In this document: in pieces, positions 27,359 to 35,443 of the stretch
Layout of the letters: the number at the start of each line of letters is the position of its first letter
How positions within the stretch are numbered: position 1 is the stretch's first letter
Assembly: GCA_039920345.1 (NCBI GenBank)
Contig: JBDSDZ010000036.1
Location: forward strand, 9,002 to 73,001
Source: Croceibacterium_A sp039920345
GTDB taxonomy: Bacteria > Pseudomonadota > Alphaproteobacteria > Sphingomonadales > Sphingomonadaceae
Length of the DNA stretch: 64,000 nucleotides
Direction of reading: 5' to 3'
Notes under the pieces: generated by a model
Databases searched by the model: none
Seen by the model: only the letters and a program-made list of their open reading frames with translations
Told to the model about the DNA's origin: nothing
Position numbers and translations under genes: made by a program

Positions 27359-28029
27359 GCCTGCCCCCGCAGCGCGGCGATGTTCGAAGCATAGCGATCC
27401 GGACCGCCCGCAAACGAGGCCGATCCCGCGACCAGCACGTCCGCCCCCGCTTCGATGCACAGCCGCGCGGTCTCGGGGGTGACCCCGCCGTCGACTTCAA
27501 GGCGGATGTCGCGCCCCGTCTTGTCGATCATTTTGCGCACGGCTTCGATCTTGCGCAACTGGTCATGGATGAAACCCTGGCCGCCAAATCCCGGATTGAC
27601 GCTCATCACCAGCACCAGGTCGATTGCCTCGATCAGGTAATCGAGCATCTTGGCCGGGGTGCCGGGATTGAGCGAAATGCCCGCCATTTTGCCGTGCGCC
27701 TTGATCGCCTGGACGGTGCGGTGGATGTGCGGCCCCGCCTCGGGATGGACGGTGATGATATCAGCGCCTGCTTCGGCAAACGCATCGATCCACAGGTCGA
27801 CCGGCGAGACCATCAGGTGGACATCGAGCCGCTTGGCGGTGTGCGGCCGCAGCGCTTTGACCACCCCCGGCCCGATCGTCAGGTTGGGTACGAAATGCCC
27901 GTCCATCACATCGACATGGATCCAGTCCGCCCCGGCCGCGTCGATCGCGCGCACTTCTTCCCCGAGCCGGGCGAAGTCGGCCGACAGGATCGAAGGAGAG
28001 ATCAACACATCGGGCATGGGACTGCGCAT
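27355..28029 (-). CDS. rpe: Ribulose-phosphate 3-epimerase
   Basis: A 224-residue TIM-barrel enzyme that interconverts ribulose 5-phosphate and xylulose 5-phosphate in the pentose phosphate pathway. Motifs: ISPSILSADFARLGEEV at the N-terminus, HVDVMDGHFVPNLTIGP (metal ligand His and catalytic Asp), LDVHLMV, VNPGFGGQGFI, EVDGGVTPETA and LVAGSASF. Alternative starts are 28029 and 28017; neither has a clear ribosome site, and the shorter start MPDVLISPS fits family N-termini equally well. Confidence 0.94.
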   Translation of the reverse strand: MRSPMPDVLISPSILSADFARLGEEVRAIDAAGADWIHVDVMDGHFVPNLTIGPGVVKALRPHTAKRLDVHLMVSPVDLWIDAFAEAGADIITVHPEAGPHIHRTVQAIKAHGKMAGISLNPGTPAKMLDYLIEAIDLVLVMSVNPGFGGQGFIHDQLRKIEAVRKMIDKTGRDIRLEVDGGVTPETARLCIEAGADVLVAGSASFAGGPDRYASNIAALRGQA

Positions 28030-28037
28030 GACGACTA

Positions 28038-28079
28038 GGCCGCCGCGAATCGGTTAACAACCAAGGGCGGCGGCCTTTT
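28038..28079 (+). terminator. Terminator-like hairpin upstream of the RiPP cluster
   Basis: A nine-base-pair perfect stem GGCCGCCGC / GCGGCGGCC (28038-28046 and 28067-28075) with a 20-base loop is followed by TTTT on the plus strand. It lies in the 133-base divergent space between rpe and the nucleotidyltransferase gene. It could stop plus-strand read-through into the cluster or act as an attenuator in its leader; both are inference. Confidence 0.35.
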
Positions 28080-28162
28080 CCACACGGGTCTGCGCACCGG
28101 CTCGGGTCGGCGCGGTCGTCGCACTTGCGAACGCGCGAGGCTTGGCCTCTATTGGGGGCACT

Positions 28163-29386
28163 GTGCCGCGCCCCCTGCCCGCCTTCGAACCCGAGTTCGC
28201 CCTCGCTGCGGCGGTTGCCCTGTGGGACGACGACCCCTTTGCCGCAGCAGCCGGAGCGCTCATCGACCAGCCGGGCTTTGACTGGGGGCGGTTTTGCGAA
28301 GTCGCCTGCTATCACGGCGTAGACCAGGCGACCCAGCGCCGGATGGCCGAGCTTCTTCCCGGCGCGATGCCGGCGGAAATCACCGCCGAATTTACCCAGG
28401 TCGGCATGGCGCGCAGTGCAATGCAGGCCGCGCAGAGCAGCGTTACTGCACGCCTGGTCGGCCTGCTGGCCAATGCGGGCGTTCCGTCGCTGGCGCTCAA
28501 GGGTTCGGCACTGGCGCACCTGCTTTATGCATCTGACCCGGTGCAACGCACATCGAGCGATATCGACCTACTGGTGGCGCCCGACACGCTTCGGGCGGCG
28601 GACCGGGCGCTGCGCGCGGCGGGGATGATCCGCACTTTGCCCGAGACTCTCCCGCCAAAAGCGGCGCGACCGATGTACATGAAGCTGGTCAACGTCTTCA
28701 ATTATCGCGGGCCGGTGTACGGCGAGCTGGTCGAATTACACTGCCGCCCAACGCTCAATCCGCATTGGTTGCCGGTCACGTTTGAGGAACTCTACGCGCA
28801 ATCCTGCGAAGTGAGCCTTGGCGGTTCGCAAGTTCGAGCGCTCGATGGACCGTTGCTGGTCGAATACCTTTGCCAGCACGCGCTCTATTGTCTCGGCTAC
28901 CGGCTCAAGTGGATCGGCGACATAGTCCGCGCCCTGCGCCGCGCCGGGGCCGCCGATTGCGCCAGCTACGTCGCCAGCTATCCGGCTCGCCTTCCGCCGG
29001 AGCCGGGCAAACTGGCCGATGCCGTGCTCCGCGCGCTCGATGCAGGAATTGCCCGGTCGATTGCGGGTGCGGGCCCGCCGGTGATGGCAGGCCGCGATGT
29101 CTGGCGGATCGTCGATTATCTTCACCAGTCCGAAGCGATCCCGACCGAGCGCACGCTCGCCAGTCTCCCGATCGAGTTCTGGTACCATTCGCTGTCGATG
29201 CGCCACCTGCCCGGATGGCGCGGCAAGGCGCACGAGTTGCTGGTTGCCGCCTGCAATCCTGTCGATACCATCACCTTGAAGATCGGCCCCCGGTTGGCGC
29301 CAGTCTATTTCGTTGCCGGGCCGGTTCTGGCATTATCGCGGCTCGTTGCCCGCCGCTGGCGTAAGCCTGCGGCCCCGGCGATCTGA
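28163..29386 (+). CDS. Nucleotidyltransferase family protein (NTP_transf_5) of the RiPP cluster
   Basis: A 407-residue protein with the NTP_transf_5 nucleotidyltransferase core: ALKGSAL at about residues 111-117 and the metal-binding DIDLLV at 133-138, followed by a helical C-terminal region. Members of this family are found in kinase-containing lasso peptide clusters; the pseudomycoidin cluster, for example, uses one with a kinase to decorate the peptide. Here it is the first plus-strand gene, 23 bases before the oxygenase gene. GTG at 28163 with GGGGG upstream is the likeliest start; TTG at 28142 is possible. Role inferred: transfer of a nucleotide or sugar group to a phosphorylated peptide. 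Confidence 0.8.
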   Translation: MPRPLPAFEPEFALAAAVALWDDDPFAAAAGALIDQPGFDWGRFCEVACYHGVDQATQRRMAELLPGAMPAEITAEFTQVGMARSAMQAAQSSVTARLVGLLANAGVPSLALKGSALAHLLYASDPVQRTSSDIDLLVAPDTLRAADRALRAAGMIRTLPETLPPKAARPMYMKLVNVFNYRGPVYGELVELHCRPTLNPHWLPVTFEELYAQSCEVSLGGSQVRALDGPLLVEYLCQHALYCLGYRLKWIGDIVRALRRAGAADCASYVASYPARLPPEPGKLADAVLRALDAGIARSIAGAGPPVMAGRDVWRIVDYLHQSEAIPTERTLASLPIEFWYHSLSMRHLPGWRGKAHELLVAACNPVDTITLKIGPRLAPVYFVAGPVLALSRLVARRWRKPAAPAI

Positions 29387-29409
29387 CTGGCAACGCGGAG
29401 GGCTGGCAG

Positions 29410-30225
29410 ATGAGCACGATTGAGCCCGGCATGGATGCAGATCCGAAAGCACCGGATTGGTACGATGCAATCTGGCTCGCCCGCTATATTGAAGCGCAAG
29501 AAATCATCGCGGACAAAGCACCTGAGCGCCTTCGTGAATTCACCGAGAGCTTCACCATCTTGCGAACGCCGCCCAGCTATTGTCGCCAACTGGCCTTGCC
29601 CGGTTTCCTGACGTTGAACGAACTGGCAAATATCCGCGCCGTCATCCGAACGATCCCGATGAATCGACTCGAAGTCAACGAACTGCAGAATTTCGGCCGC
29701 TTTGTGGTCCATCGGTGGCCGGAATTTACGGCGCTCCAGGAACGCCTGACAGAACGCGTTTCCGATTTGGTGGGAGAGCCGTTGGAACCGAGTTACAACT
29801 TTCTCAGCCTCTATACCAAGATGGGCATCTGCGAACCGCACCTTGATGCACCTTCAGCCAAATGGACGCTCGATATTTGCATCGATCAGAGCGATGTCTG
29901 GCCGATCCATTTCAGTCAGGTGATAGACTGGCCGCATTCAAAGGCAGATTTGCGCGCGATGTCGTTCGACCAGATCACCGAAGACGCTGCGCTGCACTTC
30001 GAGGAAGTGCTGCTGCAGCCAGGCGACGCTGCGTTGTTTTCCGGCACCAACCAGTGGCATTTTCGTCGGGCGCTGCCGTCGGGACCGGGCAAACGCTTCT
30101 GCGAACTCTTGTTCCTGCACTACATTCCGCGCGGAACCTCTGAGCTGGTCCAGCCGAAGACGTGGTCCAAGCTTTTCGATATTCCCGAACTGGCCGAGAT
30201 GAGCGACCTGGACCTTATCTACTAA
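29410..30225 (+). CDS. 2-oxoglutarate/Fe(II)-type oxygenase of the RiPP cluster
   Basis: A 271-residue protein with a jelly-roll Fe(II) site pattern: HLD at residues 144-146 (EPHLDAPSAKW) and H217 (TNQWHFRR), with R219/R220 or R229 as candidate 2OG anchors, and a LQPGDAALFSG strand just before the distal His. This supports a hydroxylase, but overall similarity to a named family is not obvious. The start ATG at 29410 has a GGAGGG site. It converges with the PqqD-like gene, 39 bases apart. It probably hydroxylates a residue of the precursor peptide; this is inference from context. Its codon use is less G+C-rich than flanking core genes. Confidence 0.65.
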   Translation: MSTIEPGMDADPKAPDWYDAIWLARYIEAQEIIADKAPERLREFTESFTILRTPPSYCRQLALPGFLTLNELANIRAVIRTIPMNRLEVNELQNFGRFVVHRWPEFTALQERLTERVSDLVGEPLEPSYNFLSLYTKMGICEPHLDAPSAKWTLDICIDQSDVWPIHFSQVIDWPHSKADLRAMSFDQITEDAALHFEEVLLQPGDAALFSGTNQWHFRRALPSGPGKRFCELLFLHYIPRGTSELVQPKTWSKLFDIPELAEMSDLDLIY

Positions 30226-30264
30226 CGAGCCGGCGTCTACCAGCGAGCTGGCGCCGGCGCGGTT

Positions 30265-30537
30265 TCAGGCTGGCGCTACGAGACGGTTCGTCGTCAGCAT
30301 TTCGAGCAGGGCCTCGAGGTCAGAGGTGAGTTGCTCGACCGGCACATCGTACTCGCTGGCCAAGATATCGCGCGCCTCAAGGCCGGATTTCCCTTCTTCG
30401 AGCAATTGCCAAAATTGCGCGCCGACAGGGTCGAGCCCGAAATAAGTGCCGCTCCCCAGATCGAGCAACATCGTCTCTTCACCGACTTCGCGCGAGACGA
30501 CGGCGCTTGAAACCTGCATTTTATCGGACAACTTCAC
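30265..30537 (-). CDS. PqqD-family peptide recognition protein (lasso B1-like)
   Basis: A 90-residue PqqD-like protein, the RiPP recognition element that binds the leader peptide and hands it to modifying enzymes. The order of beta strands (VSSAVVSREVGEETMLLDLGSGTYFGLDPVGAQFWQLL) followed by a helical wing (DVPVEQLTSDLEALLEMLTTNRLV) is typical; in lasso systems it works with the B2 protease as a split B protein. GTG start at 30537 overlaps the kinase-like stop by one base (TAGTG). It is the last gene of the five-gene minus-strand operon. Confidence 0.88.
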   Translation of the reverse strand: MKLSDKMQVSSAVVSREVGEETMLLDLGSGTYFGLDPVGAQFWQLLEEGKSGLEARDILASEYDVPVEQLTSDLEALLEMLTTNRLVAPA

Positions 30538-31394
30538 TAGACGGCCTCTCTCGAAAACATATGGCGCGATACCGCATCGATCACGGCAGGCAACTGGTCA
30601 TATACCCGCGGGTAGTCGAGGGTGAAACAGGGCACCCGTTCGGCCGCCTCGGCGAGCGTATTGAAATCGCGCCTGATCCGCTGGCGATCCTCGCCGTCGA
30701 GAAAGAAGGAGTGGCTGATCAGGCGGGACAGCGATTGCGGCACTGTCAGGTCCGCAATCACCGGTTCGGCACTGTCGCCGGCGCCCAGGAAATACAGGGC
30801 GGCCAGCGGCAGCGGCTTATCCATATAGGGCAGCGCCTCATCGGCGGCGATAAGCGACTTTTCGTCGTCGCAATCGTCCGGCACCGGTCGGCCCAGAACA
30901 ACGGCCGCTTCGCTGTCCTGCCACAACCGGAAGCTTGGTCGGCTGGGCTCGGCAAGAAATACATCGCCCTGTCGTATCAGACTGACGCCGTCATCCGACA
31001 GGAACGGCACCCCGGTTCGCGCAAAGGCGGCGGCAAGGGTTGATTTGCCGCTCCCGCTCGGTGCCGAAAAGCCCACCGCGCGGCCGTCAATTGCCACCAC
31101 GCTGGCGTGAATAATCAGCTCGCCCTGATGGCTGCGGATCATCGGCACGACCTGGTTCAGGTAGAGGTCTCGCAGCGCGGCCGCCGATAGCCCAGGGATA
31201 GGGCGGCTAATGACGATGCGATCATCAAGCGCGATGAGGAAATCCGCCCGGTCGATAAAGCGGATCAGAAATCCGCCGTTGATCCTGTGGAATGTAGCGG
31301 TCTTGGGCCCGCCATCGGGCCGCCAGCACGCGAATTCAACTTCATCCAGCGAAGTTTGCGCGCGCGCAGCTTCTTCCCGCAGGTCAAAGTTCAT
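30537..31394 (-). CDS. HPr kinase/phosphorylase-like protein (lasso tailoring kinase)
   Basis: A 285-residue protein with an HprK-type nucleotide fold: P-loop APSGSGKST at residues 111-119, HASVV (His96) and the LSDDG motif at 132-136. It has no HPr-kinase N-terminal domain. Relatives in lasso clusters (ThcoK, PadeK, PsmK) phosphorylate a serine of the precursor, normally the C-terminal one. The ATG at 31394 was chosen because GGAG lies six bases upstream and it gives an ATGA overlap with the methyltransferase stop; a TTG at 31409 is less likely. It sits between methyltransferase and PqqD-like genes. Confidence 0.82.
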   Translation of the reverse strand: MNFDLREEAARAQTSLDEVEFACWRPDGGPKTATFHRINGGFLIRFIDRADFLIALDDRIVISRPIPGLSAAALRDLYLNQVVPMIRSHQGELIIHASVVAIDGRAVGFSAPSGSGKSTLAAAFARTGVPFLSDDGVSLIRQGDVFLAEPSRPSFRLWQDSEAAVVLGRPVPDDCDDEKSLIAADEALPYMDKPLPLAALYFLGAGDSAEPVIADLTVPQSLSRLISHSFFLDGEDRQRIRRDFNTLAEAAERVPCFTLDYPRVYDQLPAVIDAVSRHMFSREAV

Positions 31395-32515
31395 CGCGCG
31401 CTCCGGCAAATTTCGCTTCGAACGAACGCGGCCACAAGGTCGATCGAGGGGTACAGGTCGGCATAGCGCGCCAGCATTTCGAGTTCGATTTCTTCGCCGG
31501 TCAGCCGCCCGTCAACCATGCCGAGCAGATCCCGGCGCGCTTCGCCTTCCCGACTGAGTTCGATCGCGCTTTCGGCCGGAGGCGTACGATCCCTCGGATC
31601 AAGTATGGTGCTCGCCCAAGTCGACTGGCGCGAGGCCTGCCCGGTGCGCGCAACACGCGCGCTCCAGGAAATGATGTTTTCTTCATGCCGCACGGACATG
31701 TTCACCTCGAGCTTGTCGCCCTTGATTACCGAAAGCGGCGAAGCAAACGGCAGGAACGCCTGGCTGCGCTTGATCCGCGCGGGCGCAACGGGCGAATTGG
31801 TCATCCACACGCCGTCGAATATCTCGCAGGCGAACCATCCCGCGAGGCCATCGAGATCGCAGCCGCGCAGGATATCAAGTTGGACGAAGAACGATAGCGC
31901 GTCTGGCCCATCTTCGCGTAAATCGATGGTGCCCAGCGTTTCCGGTCGCGCGACCAGCTCATCGGCAAGAAAGTCGCGGCCGTGCTTGGTGTTGACCCCG
32001 TATTCGCGCAGCCAACGGTAGTCGGCCGGAACGGGTGCCTTCGCCCAGGCGTTGGCCAGCTCGCGGCAACTGTCGGACTGGACGGCCGCTACTTCCAAAC
32101 GGATTTGTTGCGGAAGGATTTTGCCGCCATCCTTCAGCAGGCGCCGGCGGGCGTCCCCCATCGTCTTGATGATGCCGTAGTCGAACCCGAAGTAGCCGAC
32201 GTGGTCGCAGATCAGCACGTCCACTGGCGCTGGCAGTTCGCTCTTGAACGAACTTTCATGCAGGCACGTATAGCGATCATCGAACCCGCTGCGGGCCATT
32301 GCTTCGGCAGCAATCTGGATCGCGGGGGTCTCGTCAATTCCCCAGACGTGGCTGGCGCCGGCTTTCAGGCACATCAGGCCGAGGATGCCGAAACCACAAC
32401 CGATGTCCGCAACGCTGTCACCCGGCATTACGGCCAGGGCGACAGCTTGCTCATATCTCTCCAGGCGAATGCCATCGGAAAGATAACTGTAATGCTCCTC
32501 GAGGGCACTCCCCAC
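31391..32515 (-). CDS. PRMT-like SAM-dependent methyltransferase
   Basis: A 374-residue class I methyltransferase. An N-terminal HYSYLSDGIRLERYEQAV resembles the YFxxY...R entrance of protein arginine methyltransferases; motif I VADIGCGFGILG is at 35-46 and the SAM-ribose acid at D61; a beta-barrel-like C-terminal half follows, as in PRMTs. The double-E loop of true PRMTs was not clearly found, so the acceptor may not be arginine. The start is GTG at 32515 with AGGAGGG nine bases upstream. It lies 35 bases after the precursor gene, so a role in methylating the precursor or its product is likely but inferred. Confidence 0.78.
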   Translation of the reverse strand: MGSALEEHYSYLSDGIRLERYEQAVALAVMPGDSVADIGCGFGILGLMCLKAGASHVWGIDETPAIQIAAEAMARSGFDDRYTCLHESSFKSELPAPVDVLICDHVGYFGFDYGIIKTMGDARRRLLKDGGKILPQQIRLEVAAVQSDSCRELANAWAKAPVPADYRWLREYGVNTKHGRDFLADELVARPETLGTIDLREDGPDALSFFVQLDILRGCDLDGLAGWFACEIFDGVWMTNSPVAPARIKRSQAFLPFASPLSVIKGDKLEVNMSVRHEENIISWSARVARTGQASRQSTWASTILDPRDRTPPAESAIELSREGEARRDLLGMVDGRLTGEEIELEMLARYADLYPSIDLVAAFVRSEICRSAR

Positions 32516-32550
32516 AGGGCAATGCCCTCCTAGGAATTACACATTGTCGA

Positions 32551-32928
32551 TCAGTGGCGAGTGATACCCAGAAGCGAATAGTTGACGAAGCGGTAGCCGC
32601 TGTCGTCCACCGAGACGGCTTCCGGAACGATCTGTTCGACTTCGTCTGCCATCACGCCAAACTGGCGGCTATGGCCGAATGCATCGCGGAATTCCGGCTT
32701 GTAGTCGAACAGGTAGAGCCCGAAGCCCGCCGCATGTTCACCCACACGCACCACGTTTTCCTTGAACGCCGGGTCGCTCGCGCCGTTCATCTGCATGCCG
32801 CCGCCGTCAGCATTGCTGCCCGAGGCGTTATTGCCCGTCAGGTCGCGCACCGAGCCGTAAATGGTCAAGGTCGGCGCCGCATACTGCGCCTTGGCACCTA
32901 CGCGGATTTTGTTTGAATCGGTCATCAT
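32551..32928 (-). CDS. Lasso-type RiPP precursor fused to a Peptidase S74 (tail-fibre chaperone) domain
   Basis: A 125-residue protein in two parts. Residues 1-32 are a lasso leader: Y16, P19, L21, G25 and T31 match the spacing YxxPxLxxxGxxxxxT, with T31 at position -2 of the expected cleavage after G32. Residues 33-50 (NNASGSNADGGGMQMNGA) are Gly/Asn-rich, with D41 as ninth residue, a usual ring acceptor position. Residues 51-125 match the intramolecular chaperone domain of phage tail fibres: SDPAFKEN (S51, K56), GLYLFDYKPEF, FGVMADEVEQIVPEAV and YRFVNYSLLGI. Start ATG at 32928 or 32925 after GGAGA. It lies between cyclase and methyltransferase genes on one strand. A lasso precursor is normally 40-60 residues, so this one is exceptionally long. 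Confidence 0.82.
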   Translation of the reverse strand: MMTDSNKIRVGAKAQYAAPTLTIYGSVRDLTGNNASGSNADGGGMQMNGASDPAFKENVVRVGEHAAGFGLYLFDYKPEFRDAFGHSRQFGVMADEVEQIVPEAVSVDDSGYRFVNYSLLGITRH

Positions 32929-32951
32929 CAAGTCTCCAACAGGACCAAGTA

Positions 32952-34835
32952 TTAACTCGCCTCTTGCGAGTGAAATAGGTTCAGGCAGCCATAGGCCCCC
33001 CAAAGCGGATAGATTGCTGAAGTAGACGACGATAGACGCCCGTCGCAACAATCGTAAAATCGATCCAGCACTTCGGGATCGAACCATTCGATTCCGCACT
33101 GCAACATAGGGCGTATCACACTATATCGCGCCTTGTCCAGCGGCTGCGTGAAGGGGCTGCTGAACTCGGATTTGGTCCGCCGGTTAACCACACTGGCGGG
33201 CAGATCGGTGGCCATGGCCTTGATATGAACCCGCTTTTGAAAGTCGCCCTGCCGCTTCTGGCGATCGGGAATGGCAAACGCGTATTCAATAAATTTTCGA
33301 TCATACATCGGGCTGCGTAATTCATACCCGAGTCGCGCGCAGTTTCGGGCCATGAATTCATGGGCGTAGCTATTGAAACCGTATTCCAGAATCGAGAACA
33401 TCGAGCGTCGGGCCGGGTTGCGTACCAATCTCCTCTCACTTTCGTGTTTCAGGCGGCGTTGCTCTATCAATTCGAGCATCGCCGGTGTCAGCAGAGACCG
33501 GCCGGTTGTCCTGAGTGATGCGATATTGAAGCGAAGGGCGCGTATTGGCGCCGGCACGAACGGCCAGATTCCGTACTGCAATACGTCGCGCAGGGCTTGG
33601 CGCACGCCGAAGGCGGCAAAATCCTCGCGCAAGCTGTCACGAAAGCTCCGCCAGTCGAGTTCGGTCAGGTGTTCGGCGTAATTGTAGCTTGCCGTACCGA
33701 GAAATTCGTCGCCACCCTCACCGTTGAGCGCCACAACACAGCCGTCTTGCTTGAGCGCTTCACCTATCGAAACGGCCATGGCGGCATTGGCGTAGGGCGC
33801 CATGTCGCGATCCCGCTGCCCTCGCTCTAGAAACCACTCCAGTTCGGGCATAAACGGCCGCACTTCCCGGATCTTCACCCCAAGATGGGTGCCAACCGCC
33901 CGGGCGAAGTCGATTTCGTCGACGGCTTCGACGGCATCTTCGCCAAAGTTGTAGGTATAGCCTTTCAGGCTCGGCGCCTTCAGCGAACCCTGTTGGGTAA
34001 GACGTTGAGCCATGGCAAAAATCGCCGATGAATCATGCCCTCCGCTCACCTCGCAGGCGAGCGGTTTGTGGGTGCGCGACGCACGACGCACACTTTGTGC
34101 AAAAATCTCGCGGTATTCGGCCTGGTAGTCTTCGTCACGTGCATGCCGAATGGAAACTTCAAGCGGCGGAAGCCAGTGGCGCCGATGGCTTGGCCCCGAC
34201 CTTCCGACGCGCATCGTATGCGCCGGACGAAGACGGGTGACGCCCTGCCACAGCGTTTCTTCCAGGCTGTACCATTCATTCGCCATGTGTTCGGCAATCA
34301 TGCCGAGGTTTGGCAGGGTTTCGAAATCGTTCGCCGCGATCACTCCGGCGATATCGCTCGCCACAAGCAGGCGCTTGCCATCCCAATGATAATGCAACGG
34401 ACGCATGCCCGCGTGGTCCCTGACGCAAAACGCTTCGCGCCGGCGCATGTCCCAGACGAGGAACGCATACTCGCCGTCGATGTGCGAAGGGCATTCGTCG
34501 CCCCATTGCTCGTAAGCGCGCAGGACAAGCTCGGCGTCTGACCGTGTCCGCAGACAGGCCCCGCGGGCAAGCAGGTCCTCGCGCAGTTCCTGATAGTTCG
34601 CCAGCCATCCATCCATTGCCAGCACCAGGGTCCCGGCTTCGTTGAGGAGGGGCTGGATTTCCCCGAGCGATTCTTCGGTGGTGTGCAGGGCGAGGTGGAC
34701 GATCGATGCGCCCTCGCCGGTCCAGGCGCTGATGCCGTCCGGCCCACGGTAGGCGATAGCGTCAGTCATGCCAGCCAGCGCCGCGGGATTAACCGGCGCG
34801 CGATCGAAGCGCACGATTGCCACGAACCCGCTCAC
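32952..34835 (-). CDS. Asparagine-synthase-like lasso cyclase (C protein)
   Basis: A 627-residue asparagine synthase homologue. The N-terminal glutaminase-fold half (1 to about 210) starts with GTG-Ser-Gly-Phe, so the catalytic Cys2 of real glutamine-dependent synthases is absent, as in lasso cyclases. The C-terminal half has the ATP pyrophosphatase motif SGGHDSS at 264-270 and LNGEGGDEFLG further on. Lasso C proteins adenylate the ring Asp/Glu and close the macrolactam on the core N-terminus. GTG start at 34835 with AGGA eight bases upstream. It is the first gene of the minus-strand operon and is divergent from the B2 gene. Confidence 0.88.
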   Translation of the reverse strand: MSGFVAIVRFDRAPVNPAALAGMTDAIAYRGPDGISAWTGEGASIVHLALHTTEESLGEIQPLLNEAGTLVLAMDGWLANYQELREDLLARGACLRTRSDAELVLRAYEQWGDECPSHIDGEYAFLVWDMRRREAFCVRDHAGMRPLHYHWDGKRLLVASDIAGVIAANDFETLPNLGMIAEHMANEWYSLEETLWQGVTRLRPAHTMRVGRSGPSHRRHWLPPLEVSIRHARDEDYQAEYREIFAQSVRRASRTHKPLACEVSGGHDSSAIFAMAQRLTQQGSLKAPSLKGYTYNFGEDAVEAVDEIDFARAVGTHLGVKIREVRPFMPELEWFLERGQRDRDMAPYANAAMAVSIGEALKQDGCVVALNGEGGDEFLGTASYNYAEHLTELDWRSFRDSLREDFAAFGVRQALRDVLQYGIWPFVPAPIRALRFNIASLRTTGRSLLTPAMLELIEQRRLKHESERRLVRNPARRSMFSILEYGFNSYAHEFMARNCARLGYELRSPMYDRKFIEYAFAIPDRQKRQGDFQKRVHIKAMATDLPASVVNRRTKSEFSSPFTQPLDKARYSVIRPMLQCGIEWFDPEVLDRFYDCCDGRLSSSTSAIYPLWGAYGCLNLFHSQEAS

Positions 34836-34987
34836 GCCTGATTTCCTGCCCGCATCACGTCACTTGCACATGACACATCGCTGGAAAGCGTGCCAGTGGG
34901 CACTACTTGACAGTTGGGCGCGGCGCCGGGACACGATTTTCCAGCTTCCACTTGCGGCCGCTAGCAAACGACAGGGGACTTTGATCG
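34836..34987. promoter_or_regulatory. Divergent promoter region of the RiPP cluster
   Basis: This 152-base space must hold the promoters of both RiPP units. A perfect TTGACA (34907-34912) points toward the B2 gene, but no good -10 hexamer follows at the usual distance. A short dyad GTGCC / GGCAC (34890-34903) lies just upstream. No regulator gene was recognised in the cluster. Confidence 0.35.
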
Positions 34988-35443
34988 GTGAGGGCGTGGC
35001 GAGACATCCGGGCGGCCTGGGCACGCCGAGCCCTGGGCGATGCCGTGGTTGCCGCGTGGGAACTCGCCCGTGCCCGCCGCGAAATGCAACGGACGCCCGT
35101 CGATGAATTGTCGCTGCTCAAACAAGGCGCGCCAAATAACAGCACCGCCGAGCTTACCCTTGCGCAGCAATCGCTCGTCAATCGAGTGGCCTACGTCGTA
35201 CCGGCAATGGGCAAGCGCGTGCCCTGGCGCTCCGATTGTCTGGTTCAGGCACTGGCGGCGCGCCGCTGGATTGCGCGGGCCGGGGTAACGTCTGACTTGT
35301 GCATCGGCGTGCGCAAGGACGACGCAGGTTTCCAGGCCCATGCCTGGCTGAAAGTCGGCGAGCAGATCGTAACCGGCGGCGATGTAGCGACGTACGCCGA
35401 GTTGCCGCCGGTTGGCCCGCCGGGCGGGCTCGCTTCGTTATGA
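34988..35443 (+). CDS. Lasso peptide B2 protease (transglutaminase-like)
   Basis: A 151-residue transglutaminase-like cysteine protease that removes the leader. The catalytic set fits Cys84 (RSDCLVQALAARRWI), His118 (FQAHAWL) and Asp132 (VTGGD), with spacings like those of the McjB C-terminal domain. It lacks the PqqD-like half, which is encoded separately at 30265-30537, so this is a split B system. GTG start at 34988 with AGGGGA nine bases upstream. The stop overlaps the ABC exporter start (ATGA). Confidence 0.9.
   Translation: MRAWRDIRAAWARRALGDAVVAAWELARARREMQRTPVDELSLLKQGAPNNSTAELTLAQQSLVNRVAYVVPAMGKRVPWRSDCLVQALAARRWIARAGVTSDLCIGVRKDDAGFQAHAWLKVGEQIVTGGDVATYAELPPVGPPGGLASL

Noticed and set aside
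26000..27400. Long plus-strand frames opposite the heparinase-like gene
   Set aside because: They are antisense shadows common in G+C-rich genes, without start signals or recognisable domains.
32551..32928. Prophage tail-fibre remnant suggested by the S74-like domain
   Set aside because: No other phage genes are near, the frame is intact, and the N-terminus is a lasso leader between RiPP genes on the same strand.
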